This document shows positions 16,279 to 24,943 of a stretch of 64,000 nucleotides of DNA, in pieces. The notes under the pieces were generated by a model that was not told where the DNA came from, made no database searches, and saw only the letters and a list, made by a program, of their open reading frames with translations. This stretch comes from Ga0074139 sp964515195 (lineage in GTDB: Bacteria; Bdellovibrionota; Bdellovibrionia; Bdellovibrionales; Bdellovibrionaceae), in NCBI GenBank assembly GCA_964515195.1, contig CAZETK010000007.1, positions 1 to 64,000 of the forward strand, given 5' to 3'. The position numbers and the translations under genes are program-made. Position 1 is the first letter of the stretch, and each line of letters starts with the position of its first letter.

Positions 16279-17215
16279 AAACCACTTTCAGTCCGGATTC
16301 TGAGACTTGATGGGAGCGGATGATGCAGCCAGGACTCCATCCTTCCAATATTCCATTGATAAAAGTGCTGGCTGCCTTATCAAAAAAGATCACAATGGAA
16401 TCCGAGCCCAGAGCGCCGCAGCCCTTGGCCGCTTTTACTCCAGGAGTTTCTAATAACTCATCTACTAATTCCGTTGTTGTCGCCGCTTCCAATCCCGCAT
16501 TCTTCAGAAATCCCCGCCAAGCTCTAATACCTTCGACAAAGGCCGATTCATTTTTAGCTTCAAAAGCTTTCACAACACTTCGATTCAAATCTTCGATGGC
16601 GTTCCAGTCTAAATTGCACAACTGCGATAGATGCTCGTGCGTTTTGACCTTATAGCCCGTTAAAATCACAACCCAATCTAAATTCGGGAAACTCCAATGG
16701 TTCTTTCTTAGCCAACCGTTTTCCTGAGGCTGGATTGTGCCATCCTTTTGCGAATTCTGAGCGTCCTTTTTAAGATCCGATAAAGAGTTTCCTCGTTGCG
16801 ACCACTCAGTCACGCAGTATCCCCCTAAAACTTGAGTGATAAGATCCACCCCACTGGGCGGGTTGGGTTCTGTTGCAGTGACTTCACGGTAGCTGTGCCA
16901 CAGAGTTTGCGCGAGCTCATCAGAATCTTGAGCCTGCTTAGACAGGGAGGTTTGAGTCTGAAGGGATTTGACCAAAAACTCGGCTGTGCTTCGGCCCATC
17001 CCGCCTGTGGAGCTGTAGGGGTCAGTCAGAATTCCTGGAAGATTTTGGCTACCAGGCAATTTTCCCGCAGGGCTTTGAGGATGGATTTCCGTCAGACTCG
17101 GTCCAGAGGTATAGATAAAATCAGGTTTAACGGCTACTGACAGGGTCGGAAAACCTCTCAAGGCGCCATATTCTCCTGCAAAAAAGATTTTTCCCGGAAC
17201 TGAAATTATCTTCAT
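16250..17215 (-). CDS. Phosphomevalonate kinase (GHMP family)
   Basis: 321 residues. The N-terminal PGKIFFAGEYGALRGFPTLS is GHMP motif 1, STGGMGRSTAEFLV is the ATP loop and KAAKGCGALGSDSIVIFF is motif 3. PPSGVDLITQVLGGYCV resembles the PSG(V/I)D core of phosphomevalonate kinases. With mevalonate kinase and the decarboxylase identified beside it, this fills the missing step, phosphorylating phosphomevalonate to the diphosphate. The ATG overlaps the HMG-CoA reductase stop by four bases. Substrate assignment is partly by elimination. Confidence 0.75.
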   Translation of the reverse strand: MKIISVPGKIFFAGEYGALRGFPTLSVAVKPDFIYTSGPSLTEIHPQSPAGKLPGSQNLPGILTDPYSSTGGMGRSTAEFLVKSLQTQTSLSKQAQDSDELAQTLWHSYREVTATEPNPPSGVDLITQVLGGYCVTEWSQRGNSLSDLKKDAQNSQKDGTIQPQENGWLRKNHWSFPNLDWVVILTGYKVKTHEHLSQLCNLDWNAIEDLNRSVVKAFEAKNESAFVEGIRAWRGFLKNAGLEAATTTELVDELLETPGVKAAKGCGALGSDSIVIFFDKAASTFINGILEGWSPGCIIRSHQVSESGLKVVYENKQIRSL

Positions 17216-18549
17216 GGATGAGTCATTTCCGATTCTGTGCTTTTTTTTGCACGAATTTCACTTAACGCCTCGATCGCATTGGACAAAGAAATTCGTTTTC
17301 GCAGCTGCAAAATTTCTTCTAACTTTTTCTGGAGTAGGGGCATTTCCAATTCTTGTGCTCCAGCGCCTAGGCTTAAGTTTCGAATATGAAGCTTCATATG
17401 GCCTTCAATGATTCCCACAGTTGTAAGGGCCTTTAAGGCCCCCAGGTTCTGGACCAATCCAACCGCGGCACAAACTCGAGACAGGTGAGATGCGTTTTGA
17501 ATCTTCATCATTTTCATGGCCAATTTGGCGGTGGGGTGGAGGGCGGTCACCCCCCCCACGGTTCCAACGATCAATGGCGCCTTAAAGACTCCGACTAAAC
17601 TTGTTCCGATTTTTCGCCACTTTGTGATCGATCGATACTGTCCTGTTCTGGCAGCATAGGCGTGAACGCCGGCCTCCACGGCTCTCCAGTCGTTACCTGT
17701 AGCAATCAAAATCGGATCAATACCATTCAGTACACCTTTATTATTAGTAGCGGCACGGTAGGAATCCTGTTCTGCAAACAAAGAAGCCTCTTGAATTCGC
17801 AAAGCCAAATCCTCTTCTATATTTTCAAGAGTCACTTCGGCTCGAGTTATTTTGGTATCGACTAAATTTGAGAGAATGCACATGGTGACCCTTTCACCTG
17901 TGAACTGCTCTAAGGGATCTTTTAAATACTCACAAACTTGATTGATAATATTGGCACCCATGGCATCAACCGGATCCATCAGAACATGCACAACACCCAT
18001 AAATCCACTTCCAAGCGCAGCCCCTTCCAATGTTTGGTCACCGCGATCGATAAAACGTACCTGAATATCCTTAACACCCCCGCCTCGACTGACCATTCCA
18101 AAGGCCACATCACGATTGGCGATTTCGATCAGAAAGTTTTTTTGAGCTAAAATAGCGGATTTGAATTTTTCAATGTTGGTCACATGGGCGAACTGAATCT
18201 GGCCTATAATGTCTTGGCCTATCACTTCGGTTTTGATCGTACCGCACTCACGAACCCAGCGCGCTGTTTTACTGGCGGCGGCCACAATTGAGGTCTCTTC
18301 AACCGCCATGGGAATCATATAGTCTACGCTATCAATGCGAAAATTAGTGGCCACACCCATAGGAAGCTGGAAGTAACCGATCACGTTTTCAATAAATTTC
18401 TCACCAAGCGCCAAGTTTTGAAGACCGCCCTTCTTCAAATAAACGGCCTCTTCTTCGGTCAAGCATTCCGCTTTCAAAAGGGCCTTATGACGTTGTTCCA
18501 AATTTAACTTTGAGAATCCTTTAAATATTTCGTCTAAACTTTTCGCCAT
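17212..18549 (-). CDS. mvaA: Hydroxymethylglutaryl-CoA reductase, class II type
   Basis: 445 residues from ATG 18549, which has GGTTGGGA upstream. It reduces HMG-CoA to mevalonate, the committed step. Key motifs: MAVEETSIVAAASKTARW with the catalytic Glu, DAMGANIINQV, a dinucleotide-binding TVGGVTALHPTAK and the C-terminal His region ending LHIRNLSLGAGA. The EE(T/P)SxVAAAS form and the ~430-residue length match class II bacterial enzymes, which commonly use NADH. It lies between IDI-2 and the kinases, with overlaps on both sides. Confidence 0.92.
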   Translation of the reverse strand: MAKSLDEIFKGFSKLNLEQRHKALLKAECLTEEEAVYLKKGGLQNLALGEKFIENVIGYFQLPMGVATNFRIDSVDYMIPMAVEETSIVAAASKTARWVRECGTIKTEVIGQDIIGQIQFAHVTNIEKFKSAILAQKNFLIEIANRDVAFGMVSRGGGVKDIQVRFIDRGDQTLEGAALGSGFMGVVHVLMDPVDAMGANIINQVCEYLKDPLEQFTGERVTMCILSNLVDTKITRAEVTLENIEEDLALRIQEASLFAEQDSYRAATNNKGVLNGIDPILIATGNDWRAVEAGVHAYAARTGQYRSITKWRKIGTSLVGVFKAPLIVGTVGGVTALHPTAKLAMKMMKIQNASHLSRVCAAVGLVQNLGALKALTTVGIIEGHMKLHIRNLSLGAGAQELEMPLLQKKLEEILQLRKRISLSNAIEALSEIRAKKSTESEMTHP

Positions 18550-19574
18550 TTCCCAACCTTCCGCTCTCTCAGGCTTTGAACGCCTTGCGATCCCGTGCAA
18601 AAGAGCGCGACTTTTAATTCAAATGAAATTTGCTGATACAACTGCTCTAGGCTTTCTTCTGACTCTAACGCCGCTTTCAACCAAGGGTATGCTAAACCCA
18701 CCATTTGCGCCTGAAGAGCAAGACACTTAGCCACATCTAAACCAGAGCGCACTCCGCCTGATGCCCAAACCTGAAACTTGAATTTCTGCCCTTCAATTTC
18801 TTGTAAAATTCCAAGGGTTGAACGTCCCCAGTTTTGAAAAGTCGTCGAAGCCTGGTCGCGAATCGGATCTTGAGCCCGCAAGCCTTCAATGCGCCCCCAG
18901 TGGGTTCCGCTTCTCCCACTGATATCCACGACACTGACACCCATCTCATGAAGACGCTTTAACGTAGCCGCGCTAAAACCAAATCCTACCTCTTTGACAA
19001 CCACGGGCACTTCAGATTTTTTGACCAAATTTTCAAGTGCCTTTAAAACGCCACGAAACTGAGGTGTGCCTTCGCTTTGTAGAACCTCTTGCAGCGGATT
19101 GGTGTGCACGATCAGCGCCACAGCTTGCAAGGATTCAGTTAGCTTTAAAACAGCCTCGACCGGAGTGGAGATTAGCTGTGTGGCTCCGATATTCGCCATT
19201 AGCAAGGCTGAAGGATGCTTTCGTTTAATTTCGATCCATTCTGAACGGGCCTCTGGATGAGTTAATTCTTTTCGCTGAGATCCCACCCCCATCAAAATTT
19301 GATGGCGAGCTGAAAGATCCGCTAGACGAGTGTTGATCAACTCTCCCTGTTCGTGACCTGCAGTCATCGAACTGATAAAAAAGGGAGCTCTCAAGGGATG
19401 CGAAAAAAAAGAGGTGGAGATATCCACCTCTTCGAAATTCAATTCAGGAAAAGCTTCATGTTCAAGTTCGAACATCTCCCAACTGGAGCGATCAGCGGCC
19501 TGAGTCTTCGGATCAAGAGCTAAAAGAATGTGTTCTTTTTTTCTCTTTTCGAACTGGACTTGATCCTCGAGCAT
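18534..19574 (-). CDS. fni: Type 2 isopentenyl-diphosphate delta-isomerase (FMN-dependent)
   Basis: 346 residues from ATG 19574 with AAGGAG nine bases upstream. It interconverts IPP and DMAPP. The N-terminal RKKEHILLAL corresponds to the conserved RKxxHI motif, FFISSMTAGHEQG to the FMN phosphate region, and VKEVGFGFS, DISGRSGTHWGRIE and WASGGVRSGLDVAKCLAL are the TIM-barrel loops of IDI-2. It opens the mevalonate run 24 bases after rplT, so isoprenoid genes may share transcription with ribosomal protein genes. Confidence 0.92.
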   Translation of the reverse strand: MLEDQVQFEKRKKEHILLALDPKTQAADRSSWEMFELEHEAFPELNFEEVDISTSFFSHPLRAPFFISSMTAGHEQGELINTRLADLSARHQILMGVGSQRKELTHPEARSEWIEIKRKHPSALLMANIGATQLISTPVEAVLKLTESLQAVALIVHTNPLQEVLQSEGTPQFRGVLKALENLVKKSEVPVVVKEVGFGFSAATLKRLHEMGVSVVDISGRSGTHWGRIEGLRAQDPIRDQASTTFQNWGRSTLGILQEIEGQKFKFQVWASGGVRSGLDVAKCLALQAQMVGLAYPWLKAALESEESLEQLYQQISFELKVALFCTGSQGVQSLRERKVGKWRKV

Positions 19575-19598
19575 GGAGAGGTTCTCCTTTACCAAGCT

Positions 19599-19946
19599 CT
19601 ACTTAAGCGCATGCTTGCAAAGAGCTTCAAAGCCTTTCAAATCCTGAACAGCTAAGTCTGCCAGGTTCTTACGGTCAATTTCAACACCGGCCTTAATCAA
19701 GCCGCCGATTAAACGAGAATAAGTTGTTCCAAACATACGAGCTGCCGCATTGATTCGTTGATTCCACAGAGCGCGGAACTGACGTTTGCGCAACTTACGA
19801 TGTTTGTAAGCGTAGACCATTGCTCTGTCGTCCATCTCCACAGCATGTGTGTAGGCACGAGAGTTAGAGCTGTAACGACCCTTCGCTCTTTTTAATACTT
19901 TTTTGTGACGAGCACGATTTGTTTTGCCAGATTTTACACGAGCCAT
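19599..19946 (-). CDS. rplT: Large ribosomal subunit protein bL20
   Basis: 115 residues, highly basic and full length: MARVKSGKTNRARHKKVLKR, then RQFRALWNQRINAAARMFGT and YSRLIGGLIKAG, all diagnostic for L20. It binds 23S rRNA early in assembly. It follows rpmI by 14 bases as usual. Unusually, the next genes are the mevalonate pathway. Confidence 0.98.
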   Translation of the reverse strand: MARVKSGKTNRARHKKVLKRAKGRYSSNSRAYTHAVEMDDRAMVYAYKHRKLRKRQFRALWNQRINAAARMFGTTYSRLIGGLIKAGVEIDRKNLADLAVQDLKGFEALCKHALK

Positions 19947-19960
19947 TTTCTATCTCTCCC

Positions 19961-20152
19961 TTAAAACACCAAAGTGCGGCGTGTTTGATACATGTTAGCG
20001 TCATCAACGTAAGTGCCTTTACCAAGCTGACGCTTGGTTTTTGAACTCATGTGAGAGTTCAAGTGACGCATTTTTGTATGTTTTCTTTTAACTTTTCCGC
20101 CGGGGAGAAGCTTAAGGCGCTTTTTAGCACCAGAATGAGTCTTCTGTTTCAT
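19961..20152 (-). CDS. rpmI: Large ribosomal subunit protein bL35
   Basis: 63 residues with the L35 signature MKQKTHSGAKKRLKLLPGGK followed by VKRKHTKMRHLNSHMS. ATG follows GGATAGC. In most bacteria infC lies directly upstream; here infC is 4.1 kb away with three unrelated genes in between. Confidence 0.97.
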   Translation of the reverse strand: MKQKTHSGAKKRLKLLPGGKVKRKHTKMRHLNSHMSSKTKRQLGKGTYVDDANMYQTRRTLVF

Positions 20153-20263
20153 GCTATCCTTTGACTGCCAATAAAGGCGATTCCTTCACCACGAAGAAAT
20201 GCTTGCAAGCCTATTAGCGATAAGGGTTCAAGATCTAACAGGTTTTTTCCCAAGTGTAAATGC

Positions 20264-20290
20264 AAAGAGGGCCTGGCACCGACCCTCTTT
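20264..20290. terminator. Stem-loop between L,D-transpeptidase and rpmI genes
   Basis: AAAGAGGG (20264-20271) pairs perfectly with CCCTCTTT (20283-20290) around an 11-base loop. It lies downstream of the transpeptidase gene and upstream of rpmI on the same strand. The minus-strand flank (GCATTTACA) is only weakly U-rich, so it may be a weak terminator, an attenuator in the rpmI leader, or a dispersed hairpin. Confidence 0.45.
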
Positions 20291-20317
20291 GAGATTTTTT
20301 CAAGGCATTTTTAGAAA

Positions 20318-21466
20318 TTAGTATAAAAGCTCACTATTTCCAGGCTGGTAAACTCGATCGGACTCCTTACGGTATTGATAAGTAACCTGTTGGTCCCGGG
20401 CGGGTGAGGCGTCTACCACATGGCTGGGCTGGATAATCAAAAGGGCACTGTATGAGGCCACTGGAACGCGCTTTTCATTGCGAGTGCCCTCTCCCCAGAT
20501 GATCTCTTCCTGGTTTTTATACTGGATTCGACCAGCCGCATCTAAAACCGGGTTTCCATAGACGTCTAGCACAGGGATCGTCGCTCCCTTAGTGGCAGCA
20601 ATGCTGTCAAACAGACTGGACGCCGTATTGGGGTCTAACCGAGTGCACCCGCCGGAATCACGTGTGCCTAACTTCGGAATCTTAGCAGCTGCCGCTTCAT
20701 GAAGGGCTAAGCCCCGGCCTCGCAAATAAAACATAGCATTTGGCATATCCGCGCCATCCCACTCTCCGGATTGATAGCCCGTCTTAATCAGCTCTTGGAA
20801 GTTGTAATAGCCAGATTCAGTTACGGAATAGTAAGAGGTATTAGGGCGCTTTGTGCAGCGTGGGTTTTTATCACGAAGTTCGAAACCGCCACGACCCGTC
20901 GAAACCTTTCCCACTCGTATCAGTTGTCCACGTTGATAGATGCGAATCGTTTGAGCGCCGGGAAGGTTAGACTTAACAGGCTCCATTTTTCCTGTTGTCG
21001 GATTTTTCACGCGCTCGAGGGTTCCAAAGTAATAAACCTTGCGAGCGGCCTCTCCATACACTTCCAAAAATCGAAGGGAAGAAAGCTTCTGATCATAGCC
21101 TGAATCTTCCGTTAACCCTAATTCCTTAGCTGAATAAGGAATGGGATGCTGGGCCGGGAAGTCAGTTCGATGAACGTAGGGACTGGAGTTATTAACAACC
21201 ACCACATACTCGTACTGGCGCATCCAAGGTTTGGTTTGAAAATCCGATTCTTTAAAGGGAACCACCTTACGAAACGTACCTGCGGGAAGAGGTGTACTCA
21301 TCCTGTCATAGTGGGCTAAGGCTTGGTCTTCGGGTGAGTCTGTCCACGCCTGACAGTTGGCCAGATTGTTGATTCCCTTTAGCAAATCACCAAAAAAAGC
21401 GTGAGCTGGACTATGTGACAATGTTAGAGCCACTAAGGCAACAACAGATCCGTATTTCAACAACAT
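20318..21466 (-). CDS. Exported L,D-transpeptidase (YkuD domain)
   Basis: 382 residues from ATG 21466, which has AAGGAG six bases upstream. A signal peptide (LLKYGSVVALVALTL, cleavage near AHA-FFG) targets it to the periplasm. The YkuD site is visible as LALHEAAAAKIPKLG and DSGGCTRLD, with His and the nucleophilic Cys in an altered SGGC instead of the common SHGC. Such enzymes cross-link or trim peptidoglycan peptides. In predatory relatives L,D-transpeptidases also act on prey walls, but nothing here proves that role. It stands alone upstream of rpmI. Confidence 0.8.
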   Translation of the reverse strand: MLLKYGSVVALVALTLSHSPAHAFFGDLLKGINNLANCQAWTDSPEDQALAHYDRMSTPLPAGTFRKVVPFKESDFQTKPWMRQYEYVVVVNNSSPYVHRTDFPAQHPIPYSAKELGLTEDSGYDQKLSSLRFLEVYGEAARKVYYFGTLERVKNPTTGKMEPVKSNLPGAQTIRIYQRGQLIRVGKVSTGRGGFELRDKNPRCTKRPNTSYYSVTESGYYNFQELIKTGYQSGEWDGADMPNAMFYLRGRGLALHEAAAAKIPKLGTRDSGGCTRLDPNTASSLFDSIAATKGATIPVLDVYGNPVLDAAGRIQYKNQEEIIWGEGTRNEKRVPVASYSALLIIQPSHVVDASPARDQQVTYQYRKESDRVYQPGNSELLY

Positions 21467-21701
21467 GTAAATCTCCTTATAGATAACCGTGTATATCGTG
21501 GTCATTCTACTGTCTTAACGTGTGCCGAACACCTGTTAGAATTTAGGCAGTAAAAAGGTGAAATCAAAAAAGTTTGACAGTCATTAATTTCAGAATTGGT
21601 GACAAAAAATGGAGCTGTCCAACTTAAAAGCAGCCAAAGTCATTTGCTCTCTAAAAAAAGATCCTTTGAGGTTGGAATGCTTTCTGTAAGGAGGACGGTT
21701 T

Positions 21702-23453
21702 ATGATGCCGATCTTTAAGAAGTACGTGTTTTTGAGTCTGTCGCACCTATTAAGATGTTCTGTCTTTTTGTTGCTTCTTCTTGATCCCAGTTTTCTTTGG
21801 GCTCAAGGGTACAACGAAATGTATACTCCCCAGGGTGAACTCCGAACCCTTTATAAACCTCTTGCCCCCATTCTGGAAGCCCTGAACCCCAAAAGCACCC
21901 GTCAGTTCCTGCACGAGTCTCGTCTTGCCTTTTCTCACGACAATGCCTTAGACCCGATACCGCGGCTCCTTTCGGAACAAGAGTTTGAAATGCTTGAAAA
22001 AGGCGTGCAGCAGCGGGCTCGCGCAATCGTGGCTTTTCTAAAAGATTACTATTCGGGAGACCGCAGTTTTGAGAGTCACAACATCATTCCCAAGGGGATT
22101 GTAGATCAAATTGCAGCTCGCAATGGAGACATACTTTTTCAAGGCCAATTCAAACCCCAGGAAGTCAATTTTTTCTACGGTCCCGACATTATCCGTGACT
22201 CTGAAGGCACTTGGCGCGTGATTGAAGACAATCCGGGCTTTATTGGCGGACTGGGAGATTTAAAGCTGGCGCAGGAGTTTATGTTGCAAAAGTTTCCGCA
22301 ACTCCCCTCGCTTATGGAGATTAAAAATGCCGATGACTTCTATGAGCAAATCAGCCGTGTTTTTATTCATGAAGCCCGCCGAAATGGCGGTCGGGCCGTG
22401 GTTTATATGCAGCCGCCTTACGCCGACAATGAAGATTACCGCATTCAGGAGCTTTTTTCGGAATACGGAATTCTTGTTATCACCCCAAAGACGACCCATA
22501 AGAGGTTAGTTATCAATGAAAAGGGAGTTTTCTTGAGCTACTTTCAAAAAGGGAAGCCGGTGCAAGAGAAAGTCGGATTTTTATTTCTGAACGGTGAACA
22601 TGCCTGGGTCGACAGCGCCCATCCCATTTCGCAAGTTCGAAATCTTCTCGAAACCGCTCAAGAAGCTCTTTTGGATAAAACCGTTCATGAAACTCACAGA
22701 AAAATGATTCAAAAAACTTTGGAAGATATAGACCCAAACACTCAACTGCCTAATTTATCACAACTGGCCAAACTCGTGGATCGACACACTCAAATCTCGT
22801 GGAGAAATCTGGGCCATCTTCCGGGACTTGTGGGCGCCATTCTTAAGGGCCAAGTGGCCACTCAGTATACACCTGGAATCGATTTTATCGGCGATAAACA
22901 GTTTTATATGTACGTTGAAGACCTTATTCGATTTTATTTGAAGCAAGAACCCATCATTCGCAACATCCCCACTGAATCTTTTGTCGACTTTCAGGGACGT
23001 TATCAAAAGGACAAATTGGAGAAGGTCACAACGGCCATGCCTCAGTATGTGATCAAAAAAGTCGATGGCCGTGGAGGTGACGGCGTGTGGGTGGGTCCCA
23101 AAGTAACGGTCGATGAACTTGCGACGCTTAAATCTAGAATTGAAGCCAACCCTTCTCAATATATCCACCAAAAGTATTTGAACCTTTCAGAGCTGAATGG
23201 AAATATCGTAGATCTGCGCCTCATCACCATGGTGATGGACGATAAAGCTTACGTAGCTGCAACTCCGTGGGGCCGGGGACTTCCCAAGTCGGGGAATGGA
23301 AAAGTAAACTTAAGTGATCAGGGGCGAGAAATCGCAGTCTTCGTTGTCAAAGATAAAGACTTTTCCACAACGGGTATCGCTAAGAGCTCTGTTATCGGCA
23401 TGTGCCGGGCTCTCTTTAAAAATTTAGGCAATCGGCTGACCACTTCTCCCTGA
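21702..23453 (+). CDS. Circularly permuted ATP-grasp protein with a signal peptide
   Basis: 583 residues, ATG 21702 after GGAGGA. After a signal peptide (FKKYVFLSLSHLL, hydrophobic LLLLLDP, cleavage near LWA-QG) the protein follows the circularly permuted ATP-grasp pattern: YNEMYTPQGELRTLYKPL, IPRLLSEQEFEMLEKGVQQR, YGPDIIRDSEGTWRVIEDNP, and then YVIKKVDGRGGDGVWVG, IHQKYLNLSEL and VDLRLITMVMDDKAYV for nucleotide binding. Family members are thought to ligate carboxylates to amines, substrate unknown, and are normally cytoplasmic. Export of an ATP-dependent enzyme is odd because the periplasm lacks ATP. Its 3' end overlaps the opposite-strand protease gene by 136 bases. Confidence 0.8.
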   Translation: MMPIFKKYVFLSLSHLLRCSVFLLLLLDPSFLWAQGYNEMYTPQGELRTLYKPLAPILEALNPKSTRQFLHESRLAFSHDNALDPIPRLLSEQEFEMLEKGVQQRARAIVAFLKDYYSGDRSFESHNIIPKGIVDQIAARNGDILFQGQFKPQEVNFFYGPDIIRDSEGTWRVIEDNPGFIGGLGDLKLAQEFMLQKFPQLPSLMEIKNADDFYEQISRVFIHEARRNGGRAVVYMQPPYADNEDYRIQELFSEYGILVITPKTTHKRLVINEKGVFLSYFQKGKPVQEKVGFLFLNGEHAWVDSAHPISQVRNLLETAQEALLDKTVHETHRKMIQKTLEDIDPNTQLPNLSQLAKLVDRHTQISWRNLGHLPGLVGAILKGQVATQYTPGIDFIGDKQFYMYVEDLIRFYLKQEPIIRNIPTESFVDFQGRYQKDKLEKVTTAMPQYVIKKVDGRGGDGVWVGPKVTVDELATLKSRIEANPSQYIHQKYLNLSELNGNIVDLRLITMVMDDKAYVAATPWGRGLPKSGNGKVNLSDQGREIAVFVVKDKDFSTTGIAKSSVIGMCRALFKNLGNRLTTSP

Positions 23454-24286
23454 CATGCGCCCGTTGGACAGCGTTTGATCCGTTGGCATTGAGACTTATC
23501 TTCTTGCTCAAAGTCTTCCTCTCCCTCAACAAGAACTCCAATAAGATCTCCGGTTTTTCCAGAAAAAATCGGAGAACCCGAGTTCCCCTCAAAGGCGGAA
23601 ATCCTGGCCAAAAAGGTTTCACGGCTAAGTTCTTGAACTCTTCCCTGGGACCAATTCAAAGGCAGCCCCAAAGGATGACCTAGCATTAAGATCACTTCCC
23701 CTGGTTGGGCGGGCTGTTGGGGTTCCCGCACAGTCACAGCACTCGTATTTTTCTCGACCGTTTCCACCAAAGCCAGATCGTAGCCGCGTAAAAGGGAGTA
23801 TTGACGGCAAGTGAAAACCTGCTCACGGGAAAAGCCTTTTTTTACGGAGTCTCCACGAGCTTCTTGAACCATAACAAACTCATGACAACGCATATCTTCA
23901 ACGCAATGGGCCGCCGTCAAGATGTGATGAGGCCCTACAAAAATTCCTGAGCAAAAAAAGTTCGATGTTGTATTGGCTGTCAATTCGCCCGAGCACAGAT
24001 TGTACTCTTGTTTCACACTGGGTCCTTGTAACCAAAGTCGTCCCTGCTTCCATCGAGTGACTTTAGATTCTGCAAATCCCACCAAAAAATGAGACAGGTT
24101 CTGAATCGCTTCAGGGCTGTTGGATTGAACAGGCAAAAAAGGTTGGTTATCGTATAAAACTTGAGGTTTCAGCTCGGCCACGGGAGGCACATTCAATGAA
24201 TAATCCTCGATGAAATCTCGGGCCATCCCCATCGAGCCTATAATGAAGCTTAGAAGGATAAATAACAGACTATTCCGCACTTTCAT
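23318..24286 (-). CDS. Exported trypsin-like serine protease
   Basis: 322 residues from ATG 24286, overlapping the 3' end of infC. The signal peptide VRNSLLFILLSFIIGSMGMA leads to a chymotrypsin-fold domain. The catalytic triad is visible: His in ILTAAHCVED, Asp in LRGYDLALVE and Ser in EGNSGSPIFSG. Paired cysteines (ICSG-like FFCSG with AAHC) fit the usual disulfide. The last ~35 residues are read antisense to the ATP-grasp gene. It lies in the block separating infC from rpmI. Confidence 0.85.
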   Translation of the reverse strand: MKVRNSLLFILLSFIIGSMGMARDFIEDYSLNVPPVAELKPQVLYDNQPFLPVQSNSPEAIQNLSHFLVGFAESKVTRWKQGRLWLQGPSVKQEYNLCSGELTANTTSNFFCSGIFVGPHHILTAAHCVEDMRCHEFVMVQEARGDSVKKGFSREQVFTCRQYSLLRGYDLALVETVEKNTSAVTVREPQQPAQPGEVILMLGHPLGLPLNWSQGRVQELSRETFLARISAFEGNSGSPIFSGKTGDLIGVLVEGEEDFEQEDKSQCQRIKRCPTGACQGEVVSRLPKFLKRARHMPITELLAIPVVEKSLSLTTKTAISRP

Positions 24287-24932
24287 CTGAAGTGTCATCT
24301 TGCTTCAGTTCTCCGGGAGCGGCGGCTTGAGCCTTCTTCATCGCATCCGGATTGCTTTTTAGATAATCCTTAATCTTGGTTGCATCAGGAGCCAATAAAG
24401 TAAACATTTGTTTACCTTCCATTTTAGGATGAGTTTCCACTAAAGACAAATCTGATACGTACTCAATAGCCTTTCTCATCAGCTGTTGCCCGAATTCTTG
24501 GTGAGCCATTTCCCGGCCCAAGAACCGCATATTGATCTTCACCTTATCGCCTTCCAAAAGAAAACGACGGGCATGGCGCATTTTTGTTTCAAAGTCATGT
24601 TGGTCGGTACGAGGGCGCATCTGGATCTCTTTGATCACCACGATAACTTGTTTTTTCCGAGCGGCGGCCTCTTGTTTTTTCTTTTCGTACTTGTACTTGC
24701 CATAATCCATTATTTTACAAGTTGGCGGCGTGGCGTTCGGAACAATTTCAATCAAATCGAGGCCTTTATCCTCTGCCAAACGTAAGCCCTCTGCCACCGT
24801 CATGATTCCTGCCATTTGACCATTTTCATCAATGACCCGAATCTGGGGAGCACGGATATCACGATTGACGCGAAGTCCGTCTTGTCGTCTTTTATCACGT
24901 GGGCCTTTAAAGTTGCGCTCAAAGTTAGCGAT
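24270..24932 (-). CDS. infC: Translation initiation factor IF-3, apparent ATC start
   Basis: 220 residues if translation begins at the ATC on 24932-24930, placed six bases after a perfect AAGGAGG (24945-24939). The resulting N-terminus (ANFERNFKGPRDKRRQDGLR, VNRDIRAPQIRVIDENG) is standard for IF-3, whereas the first in-frame ATG (24815) would delete this conserved part. The C-terminal domain is intact (VVIKEIQMRPRTDQHDFETK). Rare AUU/AUC starts on infC are known to allow IF-3 to repress its own translation. It follows thrS with 11 bases between. Confidence 0.9.
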   Translation of the reverse strand: MANFERNFKGPRDKRRQDGLRVNRDIRAPQIRVIDENGQMAGIMTVAEGLRLAEDKGLDLIEIVPNATPPTCKIMDYGKYKYEKKKQEAAARKKQVIVVIKEIQMRPRTDQHDFETKMRHARRFLLEGDKVKINMRFLGREMAHQEFGQQLMRKAIEYVSDLSLVETHPKMEGKQMFTLLAPDATKIKDYLKSNPDAMKKAQAAAPGELKQDDTSDESAE

Positions 24933-24943
24933 GGGATACCTCC

